Origin: Paraburkholderia haematera
GTDB lineage: Bacteria; Pseudomonadota; Gammaproteobacteria; Burkholderiales; Burkholderiaceae
Direction: 5' to 3'
DNA: 64,000 bases
NCBI RefSeq assembly: GCF_905220975.1
Contig: NZ_CAJNBK010000001.1
Span: forward strand, 186,001-250,000
Shown here: positions 35,406 through 44,607 of the stretch, piece after piece
Layout of the letters: the number at the start of each line of letters is the position of its first letter
How positions within the stretch are numbered: the first letter of the stretch is position 1
Program-made: the position numbers and the translations under genes
Notes under the pieces: generated by a model
What the model saw: only the letters and a program-made list of their open reading frames with translations
The model's database searches: none
Told to the model about the DNA's origin: nothing

Positions 35406-37027
35406 CGCTGCGCTCCAACGACAACTGCCGGCACCGACGTCTGCGGCAATCTGAGCAACTGAACGATCGGCACACTGTAGTTGACGACCGTCAGCCCGAT
35501 CATCAACGCCACCCACAAGCCGAAGCTATTGAGCGCGGCAGGCACGTGCTCCACCGGCTGCACCGCGCTCGCAAAGCGGAAACTCTGTTGTTGCACCTGT
35601 GGCCCGAATTGCGACTTCGCGAGGATGTAAATGAACAGCACGCCGGACACCGCCAGAATCAATCCGCCCACCGCCGACACGCCAACCCAGAACGCCTGCG
35701 ATTCCATCCCTGGCATGTTGTAGTCGTAATACGCCATGCGGCGCGGCGCACCGAGCAAGCCGACGTAATGCCACGGTATCGTCACCACCATCATGCCGAT
35801 GAACCACAGCCATAGTTGCGTACGCACCAGCTTCACCGACGCAATCGCGCGGCCGGTCAGTTGCGGCCACAGTTCGTACGCGATCGCGAAGTACATGATG
35901 ACGATCGCCCCGCCGAAAATCAGATGGAAGTGTCCGGTCACCCACTGCGTGTTGTGCACAGTCGAGTTCAACTGATAGCTCATGTTGATCAGACCACCGG
36001 CACCGCCAAGACCCAGCATCACGAAGGAAAAGGCGATCACCAGCATCATCGGGTTCTGCCACGGCAACGCGGTCAACCAGCCGAACGCGCCCTTGCCGCC
36101 GCGCAGCCTCCCGGCGATTTCCACCGATGCGCAGATGGTGAACACCGTCAGCAACGTCGGCACCGACACCATGCCGGTGAACACCGCATGCAGGAACTTG
36201 AACCCCGAGCCGACCTGTGGATCGGCGAACAGGTGGTGAATGCCGATCGGCATCGCGAACACGAGGAACAGAATGAACGACACGCGCGCCATCGAATCGC
36301 TGTAGAGCCGTCCGCCGATCGCACGCGGCACCAGCGTGTAGTACGCGATATAAGCCGGGATCAGCCAGAAGTAGACGATCGCGTGCAGCGTCCACGAGAA
36401 CAGGATGCGCGAGAGGCCGGCGTCGATCGTATTGGTCAGGCCGAAGGCAACCGGCAATATCTGGAACAGGATTTCGAGCGCCGCGCCGACCGCAGTCCAC
36501 GCCCACAGATACGCGCCCGCCACGTTGGCGAACATCGCGAGTGGAATGGGCTTGCCAGGATTGGCGCGCTTCCAGACGCGCAGATTGACGTGCATCAGCG
36601 CGACCCAGATCCAGGAGCCGACCACCACCAGCACCACACCGAGGTAATAGAATGGACTGCCGATCATCGGTGGATAGAAGGTGTAGAGCACCGAGGCCTT
36701 GCCGAGCGCGACCGGCACCATCGCCATCACCGCGCCAACTGCAAGCATGATGAATGCGGCCCACGCCCACTTGAGACCGACGAGCCGCTGCGCCAGCGCG
36801 AGTTCGACGATCGCGTAGCCAAAGCCCATCGAAACCAGGGTGGGCAGCACGTAAGCCATCACCGAGCCATGCGCGGTCACCGATCGATAGTAGAGCTCGG
36901 GGTCGCCAACCCACGGCACCAGCGGGCTGCGTACCAACATCTGCCACGCGCCGAGCAGCAGCGCGATCAGAAACGCAATGAAGGCTAGCCAGAAATGCGC
37001 GAGAACGAGTCGCTTAGCGTGAAACAC
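35402..37027 (-). CDS. ba3-type (b(o/a)3) cytochrome c oxidase subunit I
   Basis: 541 aa, about thirteen transmembrane helices. Metal ligands visible: VTAHGSVMAYV (heme b His), SWTLHAIVYFW (Cu-B His with the Tyr four residues later that forms the His-Tyr link), GIHHLF (two Cu-B His) and HNTQWVTGHFHLIFG (heme a3 and heme b His). The spacing His-(x3)-Tyr and overall length match the B-family ba3 oxidases such as that of Thermus, not the aa3 family. It is the catalytic core that reduces oxygen to water at high affinity. Overlaps the subunit II gene by 14 nt. Confidence 0.95.
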   Translation of the reverse strand: MFHAKRLVLAHFWLAFIAFLIALLLGAWQMLVRSPLVPWVGDPELYYRSVTAHGSVMAYVLPTLVSMGFGYAIVELALAQRLVGLKWAWAAFIMLAVGAVMAMVPVALGKASVLYTFYPPMIGSPFYYLGVVLVVVGSWIWVALMHVNLRVWKRANPGKPIPLAMFANVAGAYLWAWTAVGAALEILFQILPVAFGLTNTIDAGLSRILFSWTLHAIVYFWLIPAYIAYYTLVPRAIGGRLYSDSMARVSFILFLVFAMPIGIHHLFADPQVGSGFKFLHAVFTGMVSVPTLLTVFTICASVEIAGRLRGGKGAFGWLTALPWQNPMMLVIAFSFVMLGLGGAGGLINMSYQLNSTVHNTQWVTGHFHLIFGGAIVIMYFAIAYELWPQLTGRAIASVKLVRTQLWLWFIGMMVVTIPWHYVGLLGAPRRMAYYDYNMPGMESQAFWVGVSAVGGLILAVSGVLFIYILAKSQFGPQVQQQSFRFASAVQPVEHVPAALNSFGLWVALMIGLTVVNYSVPIVQLLRLPQTSVPAVVVGAQR

Positions 37028-37586
37028 AGCTGAGCCTCCGTGATTGTCGGGCTTGCTCGAAGAAGGTCGCTTTGTCGACTACCTTGACATGCGCCCACAT
37101 GGTCTGGTGGCCGAAGCCGCAGAACTCGTGACACGGCATGGTGTGGTCGGCGGGTTTGTCGAAGCGCGTGTTCAGCGTGGCGACATAGCCGGGCACGACC
37201 ATCGTGTTGATGTTGGTATCGGTGACGAGCAGGCCGTGCACGACATCGGCGCTGGTCGTGCGGATCGTGATCGGCGTGTCGGCAGGCACCAGCAGGCATT
37301 GCGGCGTGAACGAATACTGCTGCGCGATGAAACGGACGACCACCGAGCCATCCGGCTCGACGGCGCTGCCGAGGTTGTCTTCGACGAATTCGCCGGATAG
37401 TTGCAGTCGCGAAGGATCGATCGTCTCGACCCGCGAAGGCGGCATCATCGCCCAATGCAGCCCCGAGAAAACGATGACGGCGAGCATCAGAACGATCAGC
37501 GCCGTGGCAAAAATCGCCCAGCGGCGCTCGGCACGCAAGGCGATTTCGTGGCCGGCGCCCGGTTGGTGATTGGAATCAGTCGACAT
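37014..37586 (-). CDS. ba3-type oxidase subunit II (Cu-A)
   Basis: 190 aa with one N-terminal membrane helix (RWAIFATALIVLMLAVIVFSGLHW, single-helix as in ba3 enzymes) and a periplasmic cupredoxin domain. Cu-A ligands: VVHGLLV (first His), then CHEFCGFGHQTM (two Cys, Glu carbonyl, His, Met). Accepts electrons from the cytochromes c of the operon. Starts at ATG 37586, 2 bp after the stop of the small subunit 2A gene. Confidence 0.95.
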   Translation of the reverse strand: MSTDSNHQPGAGHEIALRAERRWAIFATALIVLMLAVIVFSGLHWAMMPPSRVETIDPSRLQLSGEFVEDNLGSAVEPDGSVVVRFIAQQYSFTPQCLLVPADTPITIRTTSADVVHGLLVTDTNINTMVVPGYVATLNTRFDKPADHTMPCHEFCGFGHQTMWAHVKVVDKATFFEQARQSRRLSCVSR

Positions 37587-37588
37587 GG

Positions 37589-37765
37589 TCAGTGGATGAC
37601 GCCGCGCGGCAGAAAGACAAGAAAGTAGAAGCCGAACCAGATCGCCATGACGATCAGGGTGGCGACACCGGCCACGGCGATCGCGCCATGCGGGCCGGCT
37701 GCGACGACGCGTTCCACTTCTTCATCCGTAGGTGGGGCCGGGCTGCGGCTATCGTTCGCTTCCAT
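37589..37765 (-). CDS. Oxidase subunit 2A-like single-helix protein
   Basis: 58 aa, below the usual size cut-off. ATG at 37763-37765 (minus), stop TGA at 37589-37591. Sequence MEANDSRSPAPPTDEEVERV followed by one hydrophobic helix (GAIAVAGVATLIVMAIWFGFYFLVFL) and PRGVIH. A single-helix subunit IIa is a fixed companion of ba3 oxidases (34 aa in Thermus); position immediately upstream of subunit II supports this. Ribosome site is weak but the gene is tightly packed between its neighbours. Confidence 0.8.
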   Translation of the reverse strand: MEANDSRSPAPPTDEEVERVVAAGPHGAIAVAGVATLIVMAIWFGFYFLVFLPRGVIH

Positions 37766-37791
37766 CAAAAGATTCTCCAGTGCTCAGCGAC

Positions 37792-39174
37792 TCAATGCAG
37801 CGGCGCCTTGCGCAACTCGTTGACCTCGCGGGCCGTCACCGGTTTGCCGTGATTGCCCCACGCAGTGCGGATATAAGTGACGACGGCGGCGGCATCGGTA
37901 TCGGATAGTTCCTGACCGAAGGGCGGCATGCCGTATGGCTCGGGATTGCGCATGGTGCCGGGCGGGAATCCGCCATTGAGCACGATGCGGATCGGATTGA
38001 CCGACGAGTCCATCTCGATCGACTGGTTACGTGCGAGCGGCGGGTAGTGCTGCAACTGGCCCTCGCCATTCGCGCCGTGGCATAGCGCGCACTTGTCGGC
38101 GTAGATCTTTTCGCCGAGCGCGAACACGTTGGTATTGGTCGGCGCGGACGGCCCCGACTTGCGGCCCTGGTTGTCCGGCAGTGTTTTCAGATAGACCGCC
38201 ATCGCCTTGACGTCTTCTTCCGTCATGTACTGAAGGCTGTGATAGGTGACTTCGGCCATCGGCCCGTACACGGCGCCGCGATCGGAAATGCCCGCCTGCA
38301 GCAGGTCGACGATGTCCTTGATGCTCCAGTCGCCGAGACCGCCGTCTTTATCCGACGTGAGCGACGGCGCGTACCAGTTCTGTACCGGAATCAGACCGCC
38401 GGCGAACTGCTCGCGTTGCGACGAGCCGCCGAGCATGTTGATCTTGGTGTGGCACATCGTGCAGTGCCCGAGCCCTTCGACCAGATACGCGCCGCGATTC
38501 CACTCGACCGATTTGGTCGGGTCCGGCTTGAACTCGCCTTCATGGAAATACAGCGTGCGCCAGCCGTACAGGAGCTTGCGCTGATTGAACGGGAAGCGCA
38601 GCGTGTGCTTGTGGTTCGGCTCACGTACCGGCGTCACGGACTTCAGATAGGCGAAGATCGCGTCCGAGTCTTCACGAGTCACCTTGGTGTACTGGGCGAT
38701 CGGCATTGCGGGGTAGAGCATCGCGCCGTCCGGCGTGCGGCCGGTGCGCATCATCTTGAAGAACGCTTCCTGGCTCCATGTGCCGATGCCGTACTGCGCG
38801 TCCGGTGTGATATTCGGCGAATACAGCGTGCCGAACGGCGTCTCCATGGCGAGGCCGCCGGCGAACAGCTTGCCGCGCGGCGCGGTATGGCAGGCGACGC
38901 AGTCGCCGGCGCGCGCCAGATACTCGCCGCGTTTGACGATGTCGGGGCGCGTGTCGGCTTTGTCGGCAGTGGCGGTTGCATTCGTGGCAGCAGGCACGGC
39001 TTCAGCGGCGCTTGCTTCTGCGATTAGCAACGTTCGCTGTCCGCCGGAAAGCACGGCGCCGCCGGCGACGATCAAGCCGGCAATCAGCAAGCCGGATACG
39101 AGCGAAACAGCAGTGCGACGGCGCGTCGTCATGGCATACGAAACAGGGCGGATCGAACGGAAGGTCGGCTTCAT
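37792..39174 (-). CDS. Triheme cytochrome c (gluconate/alcohol dehydrogenase-type c subunit)
   Basis: 460 aa from ATG 39174, whose overlap with the upstream stop (ATGA, 39171-39174) supports this start over the internal ATG at 39132. After a signal/anchor helix (SLVSGLLIAGLIVAGGAVL) there are three heme c sites, CVACH, CTMCH and CALCH, in three consecutive cytochrome domains with Met ligands such as AMPIAQY. The layout is that of the membrane-bound cytochrome subunit of alcohol and sugar dehydrogenases. No dehydrogenase flavin or PQQ subunit is present here, so it likely acts as an electron carrier into the ba3 oxidase. Confidence 0.9.
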   Translation of the reverse strand: MKPTFRSIRPVSYAMTTRRRTAVSLVSGLLIAGLIVAGGAVLSGGQRTLLIAEASAAEAVPAATNATATADKADTRPDIVKRGEYLARAGDCVACHTAPRGKLFAGGLAMETPFGTLYSPNITPDAQYGIGTWSQEAFFKMMRTGRTPDGAMLYPAMPIAQYTKVTREDSDAIFAYLKSVTPVREPNHKHTLRFPFNQRKLLYGWRTLYFHEGEFKPDPTKSVEWNRGAYLVEGLGHCTMCHTKINMLGGSSQREQFAGGLIPVQNWYAPSLTSDKDGGLGDWSIKDIVDLLQAGISDRGAVYGPMAEVTYHSLQYMTEEDVKAMAVYLKTLPDNQGRKSGPSAPTNTNVFALGEKIYADKCALCHGANGEGQLQHYPPLARNQSIEMDSSVNPIRIVLNGGFPPGTMRNPEPYGMPPFGQELSDTDAAAVVTYIRTAWGNHGKPVTAREVNELRKAPLH

Positions 39175-39887
39175 TGCGGTTGGCTCCCGCATGCGAGCGG
39201 CAGCCGCTCCGCGGACGCCGGCGCGGGTCGCGGATCGGCAGGGCGCGGCTGGCGCGCGAGCCAGCTCGATACCGCGGTGATGTCCTTGTCGGTCAGCTTG
39301 ACGGCGATCGAATGCATGCAGTCCGGCGCAAGCGCGTGACGCGTGCCCGAGCGCCACGTTCCCATCTGCCCGGCGATGTAACTCGCATGCAGTCCGAGCA
39401 GACCGGGGATGCCAGGTTGCGTCCCCGTCATACGTGCTCCATGACAGGCGATGCACGCCGGGATCTTGCGCGCCGGATCGCCCTGGGTGACGAGCCGCTG
39501 TCCGGCCGCGAGCACTGCCGGTGAGACTTCGGTGTGATCGGAATTGGGGTAGGGCGGTTGCAGGTCGGCGAAGTACTGGCTGATCTTGCGCAGATAGTCG
39601 TCGGGCAGGAAGGCGACCAGATAACCCATCGGCGGATAGGTGCGGCCGCCGTCACGAAACGCGGTCAACTGATTGAACAGATAGTCCGCCGGTTTGCCGG
39701 CGATACGCGGGAAATAGTCGTTGTTCAGGCCTTGGCCTTGCACGCCATGACACGAGGTGCAAGCGCGCACGCGCTCGTCCATTGCCGAGGGCATCGCGTC
39801 TGGTGCGTTAGTGGCTGCGAACGCCGCGCCACGCCACATGACGTAAAACACCAACAGGATCGAAAATCCGATAGTTCTACGATGCAC
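39171..39887 (-). CDS. Diheme cytochrome c4-like protein
   Basis: 238 aa with a signal peptide (FSILLVFYVMWRGAAFA). Two heme sites CTSCH and CIACH in two similar domains, with a PRIAGKPADYLFNQL motif between them typical of cytochrome c4. First gene of the six-gene respiratory operon (two c4-like cytochromes, triheme cytochrome, 2A, II, I). Periplasmic electron carrier. Confidence 0.9.
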   Translation of the reverse strand: MHRRTIGFSILLVFYVMWRGAAFAATNAPDAMPSAMDERVRACTSCHGVQGQGLNNDYFPRIAGKPADYLFNQLTAFRDGGRTYPPMGYLVAFLPDDYLRKISQYFADLQPPYPNSDHTEVSPAVLAAGQRLVTQGDPARKIPACIACHGARMTGTQPGIPGLLGLHASYIAGQMGTWRSGTRHALAPDCMHSIAVKLTDKDITAVSSWLARQPRPADPRPAPASAERLPLACGSQPQ

Positions 39888-40369
39888 GCCGGGCCTCGTC
39901 GGGGGAACGGTTATTTTCGCTATTTATTTCTCACGGGTTCGCTCATGGATTCCATGAACGATGCGTGACAAGCCTGCTATTCGTTCTTATATAACGACTG
40001 CATGAACAGCAAATCGAAACGGACTGATTAAGGAGGCACAGCGTTGAATAGATACCGGAATGCAATTGTTCGGCAAAACAATGATCTGCCTGAGTGCGCC
40101 GATGAATGACGGCTTTCGGGCTATGGTAATAACGCCTGATGCGTTTAGTAGGTGTGTAGCAGGTTGCAGGAATTTATCCGATGCGTCAATAAAAATTCAG
40201 GGACCAATCGGCAGCGCACCCGATCAGCATAGATGTCGATTAGCGCGCCTTCAATATTTATTTTGCGTCTGGATTGAAGGTGGCCCGCATCGCCGAATGC
40301 GATTGATTTGCCGGTCTGCGTTTCAGCCGGGATTAATGAGTCATGGCGCATGCATCGACGCCCCGCACG
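39888..40369. other. Intergenic region upstream of the cytochrome/oxidase operon
   Basis: 482 bp between the operon start and the 3' end of the LysR gene. It holds a 15-bp dyad, TCATGG (39943-39948) and CCATGA (39952-39957), 56 bp before the first cytochrome start, a possible operator. I saw no FNR/ANR box (TTGAT-N4-ATCAA). No gene. Confidence 0.5.
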
Positions 40370-41257
40370 TCAACTGAAGAGACGCATCAATGCGGTGCGT
40401 GCATTGCTAACGCGTTCGCTTTCGCCGATTCGCCCTGGCAACAGATGAAACTCGACAGCAGGCAATGCGGGCAATCCAATGCTCGGCGCACACGCCGCCA
40501 CGCCACCGCCAATCGACGATTCGTTCAGGCAGGAAATGCCCAGCCCGGCCCGCAATGCCAGTTGCAGCCCGGCCACGCCGGAGGCCGAATGCGACACCAG
40601 ATACGGCACCTTGTGTTCGTCGAGCAACTTCACGACGAAGCGCTGCAACTGGCAACTCGACGGCAGCAATACCAGCGGATAAGGCGTGGCCGGCCGCGGA
40701 CTGGCATCGGCCGCGCAGACCCATAGCAGTTTCTCGCGCCGCACTACTGTGCTTTGCGCGTCGGCGCGCCGGCTGCCGGATTTGATGTTCCCGGTGACGA
40801 GCCGCAACGAGAGGCCGATGTCGAACGATGCGTCGTCGCCGGCGTTGCTGTCGATCACGGCGCTCGGCAGCACGGTGACGTGCAGTTTCAGGCGGGGGTG
40901 CTGTTCCGAAAACGTTTTGAGAATGCGCGCGATGTCGAGTGGACGGTAGTAGTCCGTGATGGCGATGCGTAGCTCGCCGTCGAGCGAGCGGCCTTGCAGG
41001 TCTTCGAACGCCGCTTCGCTCATTGCGATGATGCGTCGCGCGTGGTCGAGCAGGCGGCTGCCGGCCGGCGTGGCGGTCACACCTTGCTTGCTGCGCACGA
41101 AGAGCGGCTGGCCCGCGCGCTCCTCGAGTTTCTTCAACTGCTCGCTCACCGACGACTGCGACAGGAACACGCGTTCCGCGCCCGCCGAGACGCTGCCCGA
41201 CTCGGCGACAGCGACGAAAGTGCGTAGTTGTGTGAGGTCAAATCCGCGCGAACTCAT
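40370..41257 (-). CDS. LysR family transcriptional regulator
   Basis: 295 aa from ATG 41257 (MSSRGFDLTQLRTFVAVAES); a frame open to 41338 crosses the promoter region. N-terminal winged helix with GSVSAGAERVFLSQSSVSEQLKKLEERAGQPLFVR, then a periplasmic-binding-type effector domain (LRIAITDYYRPLDIARILK; ALRAGLGISCLNES). Divergent from the MFS gene at 41356 with a 98-bp gap, so it probably controls that gene and itself. Confidence 0.93.
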   Translation of the reverse strand: MSSRGFDLTQLRTFVAVAESGSVSAGAERVFLSQSSVSEQLKKLEERAGQPLFVRSKQGVTATPAGSRLLDHARRIIAMSEAAFEDLQGRSLDGELRIAITDYYRPLDIARILKTFSEQHPRLKLHVTVLPSAVIDSNAGDDASFDIGLSLRLVTGNIKSGSRRADAQSTVVRREKLLWVCAADASPRPATPYPLVLLPSSCQLQRFVVKLLDEHKVPYLVSHSASGVAGLQLALRAGLGISCLNESSIGGGVAACAPSIGLPALPAVEFHLLPGRIGESERVSNARTALMRLFS

Positions 41258-41355
41258 GATTCGGTATATCCGATGGAAGTCATCTGAAATTCCGGCTTTT
41301 CCGATGGTTGTGTCAGCCGTAGGATACCGCCAATTCATTCATTGCGGAGGCTGAC

Positions 41356-42672
41356 ATGAGAAACGAATCGATTGCGGCGATACGGGTGCCGGCTGCGCGC
41401 GCAGCGAGCCATCGGTGGAAGGTGCTGGGAGTTGGTTTTGCGGCGAACGCGAGTTTTTCGGCCGCTTTTTCCGGAATTCCGACTACGGCCGTGTTTTTGC
41501 GCTCGGGTTATCACCTCGGCAACGAAGGGTTGGGGCTGGTGCTCGGCATGCTTGGTTTGGGCATTGCGGCTAGCGAATTGCCATGGGGACTTCTGACCGA
41601 CCGTTGGGGCGATCGCCGCGTGCTGTTGCTCGGACTTCTTTCGACTGCCGCGGCGCTAGCCGGACTGGCGTTGTTCGTGGTGCCGTCCGGCGCGCACGTG
41701 CCGAACATGGCGACACTCGCGCTCGGCTTGTTGCTGGTCGGCCTGCTCGGCGGCAGCGTCAACGGTTCGAGTGGCCGCGCGGTGATGGCCTGGTTTCGCG
41801 AAGGTGAGCGCGGGCTCGCGATGAGCATCCGGCAGACCGCGGTGCCGGCTGGCGGTGGCCTGGGGGCGTTGGTCTTGCCGGTGCTCGCATCGAGATTCGG
41901 CTTTGCCAGCGCGTACACGGTGCTCGCGCTTGCGTGCGCGATTACCGCGGTGTTCGCATGGCGCTGGTTGCACGAACCTGCGCATGTTGAAGGCAACGGC
42001 GCGAAACCGGCTCGCAGCGCGGCCGTTGCGGGCGCAGTGCCAGTGAAGGTATCGCCGTTACGCGATATCGGCATATGGCGTGTAGCGCTCGGCGCCGGCG
42101 CACTGTGCGTGCCGCAGCTTGCCGTCGTGACGTTCGGTACCGTATTCCTTCACGACTTCAGCCGGGCCGGCGTGCTGGCGATCAGCGTGACGATGGCGGC
42201 GGTGCAACTGGGCGCTGCGATTGCACGGGTCTGGAGCGGTGCGTGGACCGACCGGCGCGGCAATCGGCGCGCTTACATGCGCGCCTGCAGTGTCCTGACC
42301 GCCGTGCTGTTCGCATCGCTTGCCCTGGTGACGGGTCTCGCCGGCATGCACCACGCGGCGATGACAGCGGTGTTCGCGCTGATGATCGTGCTAGGCGGCA
42401 TCAGCGCGTCCGCATGGCATGGCGTTGCCTTCACGGAACTCGCGACGCTCGCAGGGACGAGCCGCGCCGGTACCGCACTCGCGATCGGCAACACGTGTGT
42501 CTTTCTCACGCTGTTCCTGACTCCGCTCGCGATTCCGCCATTGTTGTCGGTGGGTTCGTGGCCGATAGTGTGGGCGGTAGCCAGTGTGTGCGCATTGATC
42601 GCGTTACCCGTATTTCCACGCGCGGCGCGCGCCAGCAAGCTGGCGGCGGTGCGCACTTGTGATGCTGCATGA
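41356..42672 (+). CDS. MFS transporter
   Basis: 438 aa, CGGAGG eight bases before ATG 41356. About twelve hydrophobic helices; motif A reads WGLLTDRWGDRRVLL after helix 2 and a second WSGAWTDRRGNRRAYM after helix 8. An early FSAAFSGIPTTAVFLRSGYHLGNEGLGLVLG resembles CynX/NimT-like carriers of small anions or organic acids, but the substrate is not determinable. Divergent partner of the LysR gene. Confidence 0.9.
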   Translation: MRNESIAAIRVPAARAASHRWKVLGVGFAANASFSAAFSGIPTTAVFLRSGYHLGNEGLGLVLGMLGLGIAASELPWGLLTDRWGDRRVLLLGLLSTAAALAGLALFVVPSGAHVPNMATLALGLLLVGLLGGSVNGSSGRAVMAWFREGERGLAMSIRQTAVPAGGGLGALVLPVLASRFGFASAYTVLALACAITAVFAWRWLHEPAHVEGNGAKPARSAAVAGAVPVKVSPLRDIGIWRVALGAGALCVPQLAVVTFGTVFLHDFSRAGVLAISVTMAAVQLGAAIARVWSGAWTDRRGNRRAYMRACSVLTAVLFASLALVTGLAGMHHAAMTAVFALMIVLGGISASAWHGVAFTELATLAGTSRAGTALAIGNTCVFLTLFLTPLAIPPLLSVGSWPIVWAVASVCALIALPVFPRAARASKLAAVRTCDAA

Positions 42673-42686
42673 TGGCGCGATAGTGG

Positions 42687-42715
42687 CCGGCAGCGTGATG
42701 CTGCCGGTTCCATTC
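42687..42715 (+). terminator. Hairpin after the MFS gene
   Basis: CCGGCAGC (42687-42694) and GCTGCCGG (42700-42707) form a perfect 8-bp stem with a 5-nt loop, 15 bp after the MFS stop, followed by TTCCATTCGTTGTTTT. Good stem, moderate T tail. Confidence 0.6.
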
Positions 42716-43034
42716 GTTGTTTTCTCTGCGATGGGAGCGGCGGGACGCGCTCTCATCGCTGTAGTGCTTTTCAGCCGGAAATAATCAGCGAGAAAAAACT
42801 CTCGCGTATTCGATTCGCATAATTGCGTATTTCTACTTTGATAGCGCCGCAATGGACTATCAAATTGTCTGCCGGTTTCGGAGTGCTCTGATTTTCGCTC
42901 AGTTGTGGCGGTGGTTTTATGGCCGCCCTTGGCACGTCTTCCCAAACCGGGAGGTCGTCAAGGAAAGTGTGAAGCGTGCGGGATTTCCCTTGCGTGGTCG
43001 CCGAATACACCTACAACAGCCGAGAGAATTCATA
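42716..43034. other. Upstream region of the response regulator cluster
   Basis: About 320 bp with no gene; AT-rich around 42780-42850 (AAAATAATCAGCGAG, ATTTCTACTTTGATAG), which would fit a promoter for the first regulator. The open frame from 42852 merely extends the regulator frame. Confidence 0.4.
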
Positions 43035-43688
43035 GTGAACCTTCGAGTCATTCTGGCCGACGATCATCCCTTCGTTCTGCTAGGCGTTCGGGCCGCGCTG
43101 GAAATGCATGACGGCGTCACCATTGTCGGCGAAGCCGCTACGCCGGGTTCATTGATCGAACTGTTGCAGAGCACCCCATGCGACGTGCTCGTCACCGACC
43201 TGACGATGCCGGAGGCGTCTGGCGCGGTTGAAGACGGTCTGGATCTCGTCAGGCGAATCCAACGTGCGTGGCCTTTGATGCGCATCGTCGTGATGACAGC
43301 TCTGACGAACACGGCGATTCTGCGCGCAATCGTGTCGGATGGCGTAGTCAGTACGCTCAGCAAGATGGAAACAATGGACGAGCTTTGGCAAGCGATCGAA
43401 GCGAGCGGTAAGGGGGAGGTCTACGTCGGCTGCTCCATCGCCGCAGCGCTTGCCCGGCCGCAGGACGAAGCATGCGATCTGCCGCCGGTTTCACGATTGT
43501 CCCGCAGGCAGGCGGAAGTGATAAGAAGGGTCGTACGTGGCCAATCGATCTCCGAGATCGCAGTGGCGCTCGGATGTCATCGCCGAACCGTCAGCCGTCA
43601 AAAACGCGAAGCAATGGCTAAACTCGGTGTCGCCAACGATCCCGGTCTCTTTGCTTGTGTTCGCGCACATGGAGTTTGCGAAAGTTAA
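43035..43688 (+). CDS. RcsB-like response regulator 1
   Basis: 217 aa from GTG 43035 (MNLRVILADDH), GAGAG upstream; the frame is open to 42852. Receiver with acidic pocket ADDH, phospho-Asp in VLVTDLTMPEA, Thr in VVMTA and Lys in LSKMET. C-terminal LuxR-type HTH (LSRRQAEVIRRVVRGQSISEIAVALG) continues as RRTVSRQKREAMAKLGVAND, wording typical of RcsB rather than NarL. First of three such regulators ahead of the large kinase; all three presumably receive phosphate from its HPt domain. Confidence 0.92.
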   Translation: MNLRVILADDHPFVLLGVRAALEMHDGVTIVGEAATPGSLIELLQSTPCDVLVTDLTMPEASGAVEDGLDLVRRIQRAWPLMRIVVMTALTNTAILRAIVSDGVVSTLSKMETMDELWQAIEASGKGEVYVGCSIAAALARPQDEACDLPPVSRLSRRQAEVIRRVVRGQSISEIAVALGCHRRTVSRQKREAMAKLGVANDPGLFACVRAHGVCES

Positions 43689-43838
43689 ATCGCATAGCTA
43701 ACCAATTATAACAATGCACTCATCGACATAATTCAGAGCGATCTTATGTTAATCGTCAGAAATACGTTTGATGATCGAGGGAGGGCCAGTCGCTCCGGAG
43801 AGAGCGATGGGAATTCAGGTACGGGGGAGAAAAAAACG

Positions 43839-44531
43839 ATGAACAATAACGCCGACTTAAGCACACCTGTTCGAGCCATCATCGCGGACGATCATCCACT
43901 CGTTCTGTTGGCGATCGAGAATCTGATGTTGGGTTATTCGGATATGAGAATCGTCGGCCGTGCTGCCGACGCCACAGAACTTTTCAGGGAAGTTGAACGT
44001 ATTCCATGCGACCTCGTTCTCATGGACCTCTATATGCCAGGAGGCTTCTACGGAGACGGGCTGGAAGCCATCAGGCAGTTCAAGGTGCGCTATCCCGATG
44101 TCGCTCTTGTCATTCTGACCATGGAAACCGAAGCTGCCGCGCTGAAAAAGGTTATCGCGCTCGGTGTCAATGGGCTGATCAGCAAACGCGACCGGATCGA
44201 TCTGATTCACGTGGCGGTTGTCACAGCACTGGCGCGCGAGTGTTATCTCGGGCCGGCCGTGCGGGCAATGATTGCCGACGCAACGGTCGCGCAGCGGCTC
44301 GATTTTGTCCGGCAAATGTTGTCTCGCCGCGAACTGGAGGTATTCACGTACTACGCTTCCGGGCTAGGCGTTACGGAGATTGCCGCGCGCCTCGGCCGCA
44401 GTGTCAAGACAATTAGTGCTCAGAAATGTACCGCGATGCGCAAGCTCGCCCTGCGCAGCGACGCGGAAATATTCCGCTTCGCAGTCGAGCATGGCGTGAT
44501 CTCTGAAGATCGCCTGCAAAACCGGCGCTAA
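43839..44531 (+). CDS. RcsB-like response regulator 2
   Basis: 230 aa from ATG 43839 with GGGGGAGA about ten bases upstream; open to 43746. Receiver: IADDHPLVLL, phospho-Asp in LVLMDLYMPGGFYGDG (the MPG..YGDG wording is that of RcsB), VILTME, SKRD. HTH: LSRRELEVFTYYASGLGVTEIAARLGRSVKTISAQKCTAMRKLAL. Separate from regulator 1 by 150 bp, AT-rich with TATAAC at about 43707, so it may have its own promoter. Confidence 0.92.
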   Translation: MNNNADLSTPVRAIIADDHPLVLLAIENLMLGYSDMRIVGRAADATELFREVERIPCDLVLMDLYMPGGFYGDGLEAIRQFKVRYPDVALVILTMETEAAALKKVIALGVNGLISKRDRIDLIHVAVVTALARECYLGPAVRAMIADATVAQRLDFVRQMLSRRELEVFTYYASGLGVTEIAARLGRSVKTISAQKCTAMRKLALRSDAEIFRFAVEHGVISEDRLQNRR

Positions 44532-44607
44532 GCCGACGAGACGTCACGCCGGTCCGGAGGCGTGGCGAACAGAAGATGTACTGGCCCATCCCGGGGATGC
44601 ACGTTGC

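Noticed and set aside
35816..36988. 390-codon open frame opposite oxidase subunit I
   Set aside because: Same kind of shadow; the minus strand carries all metal ligands of subunit I.
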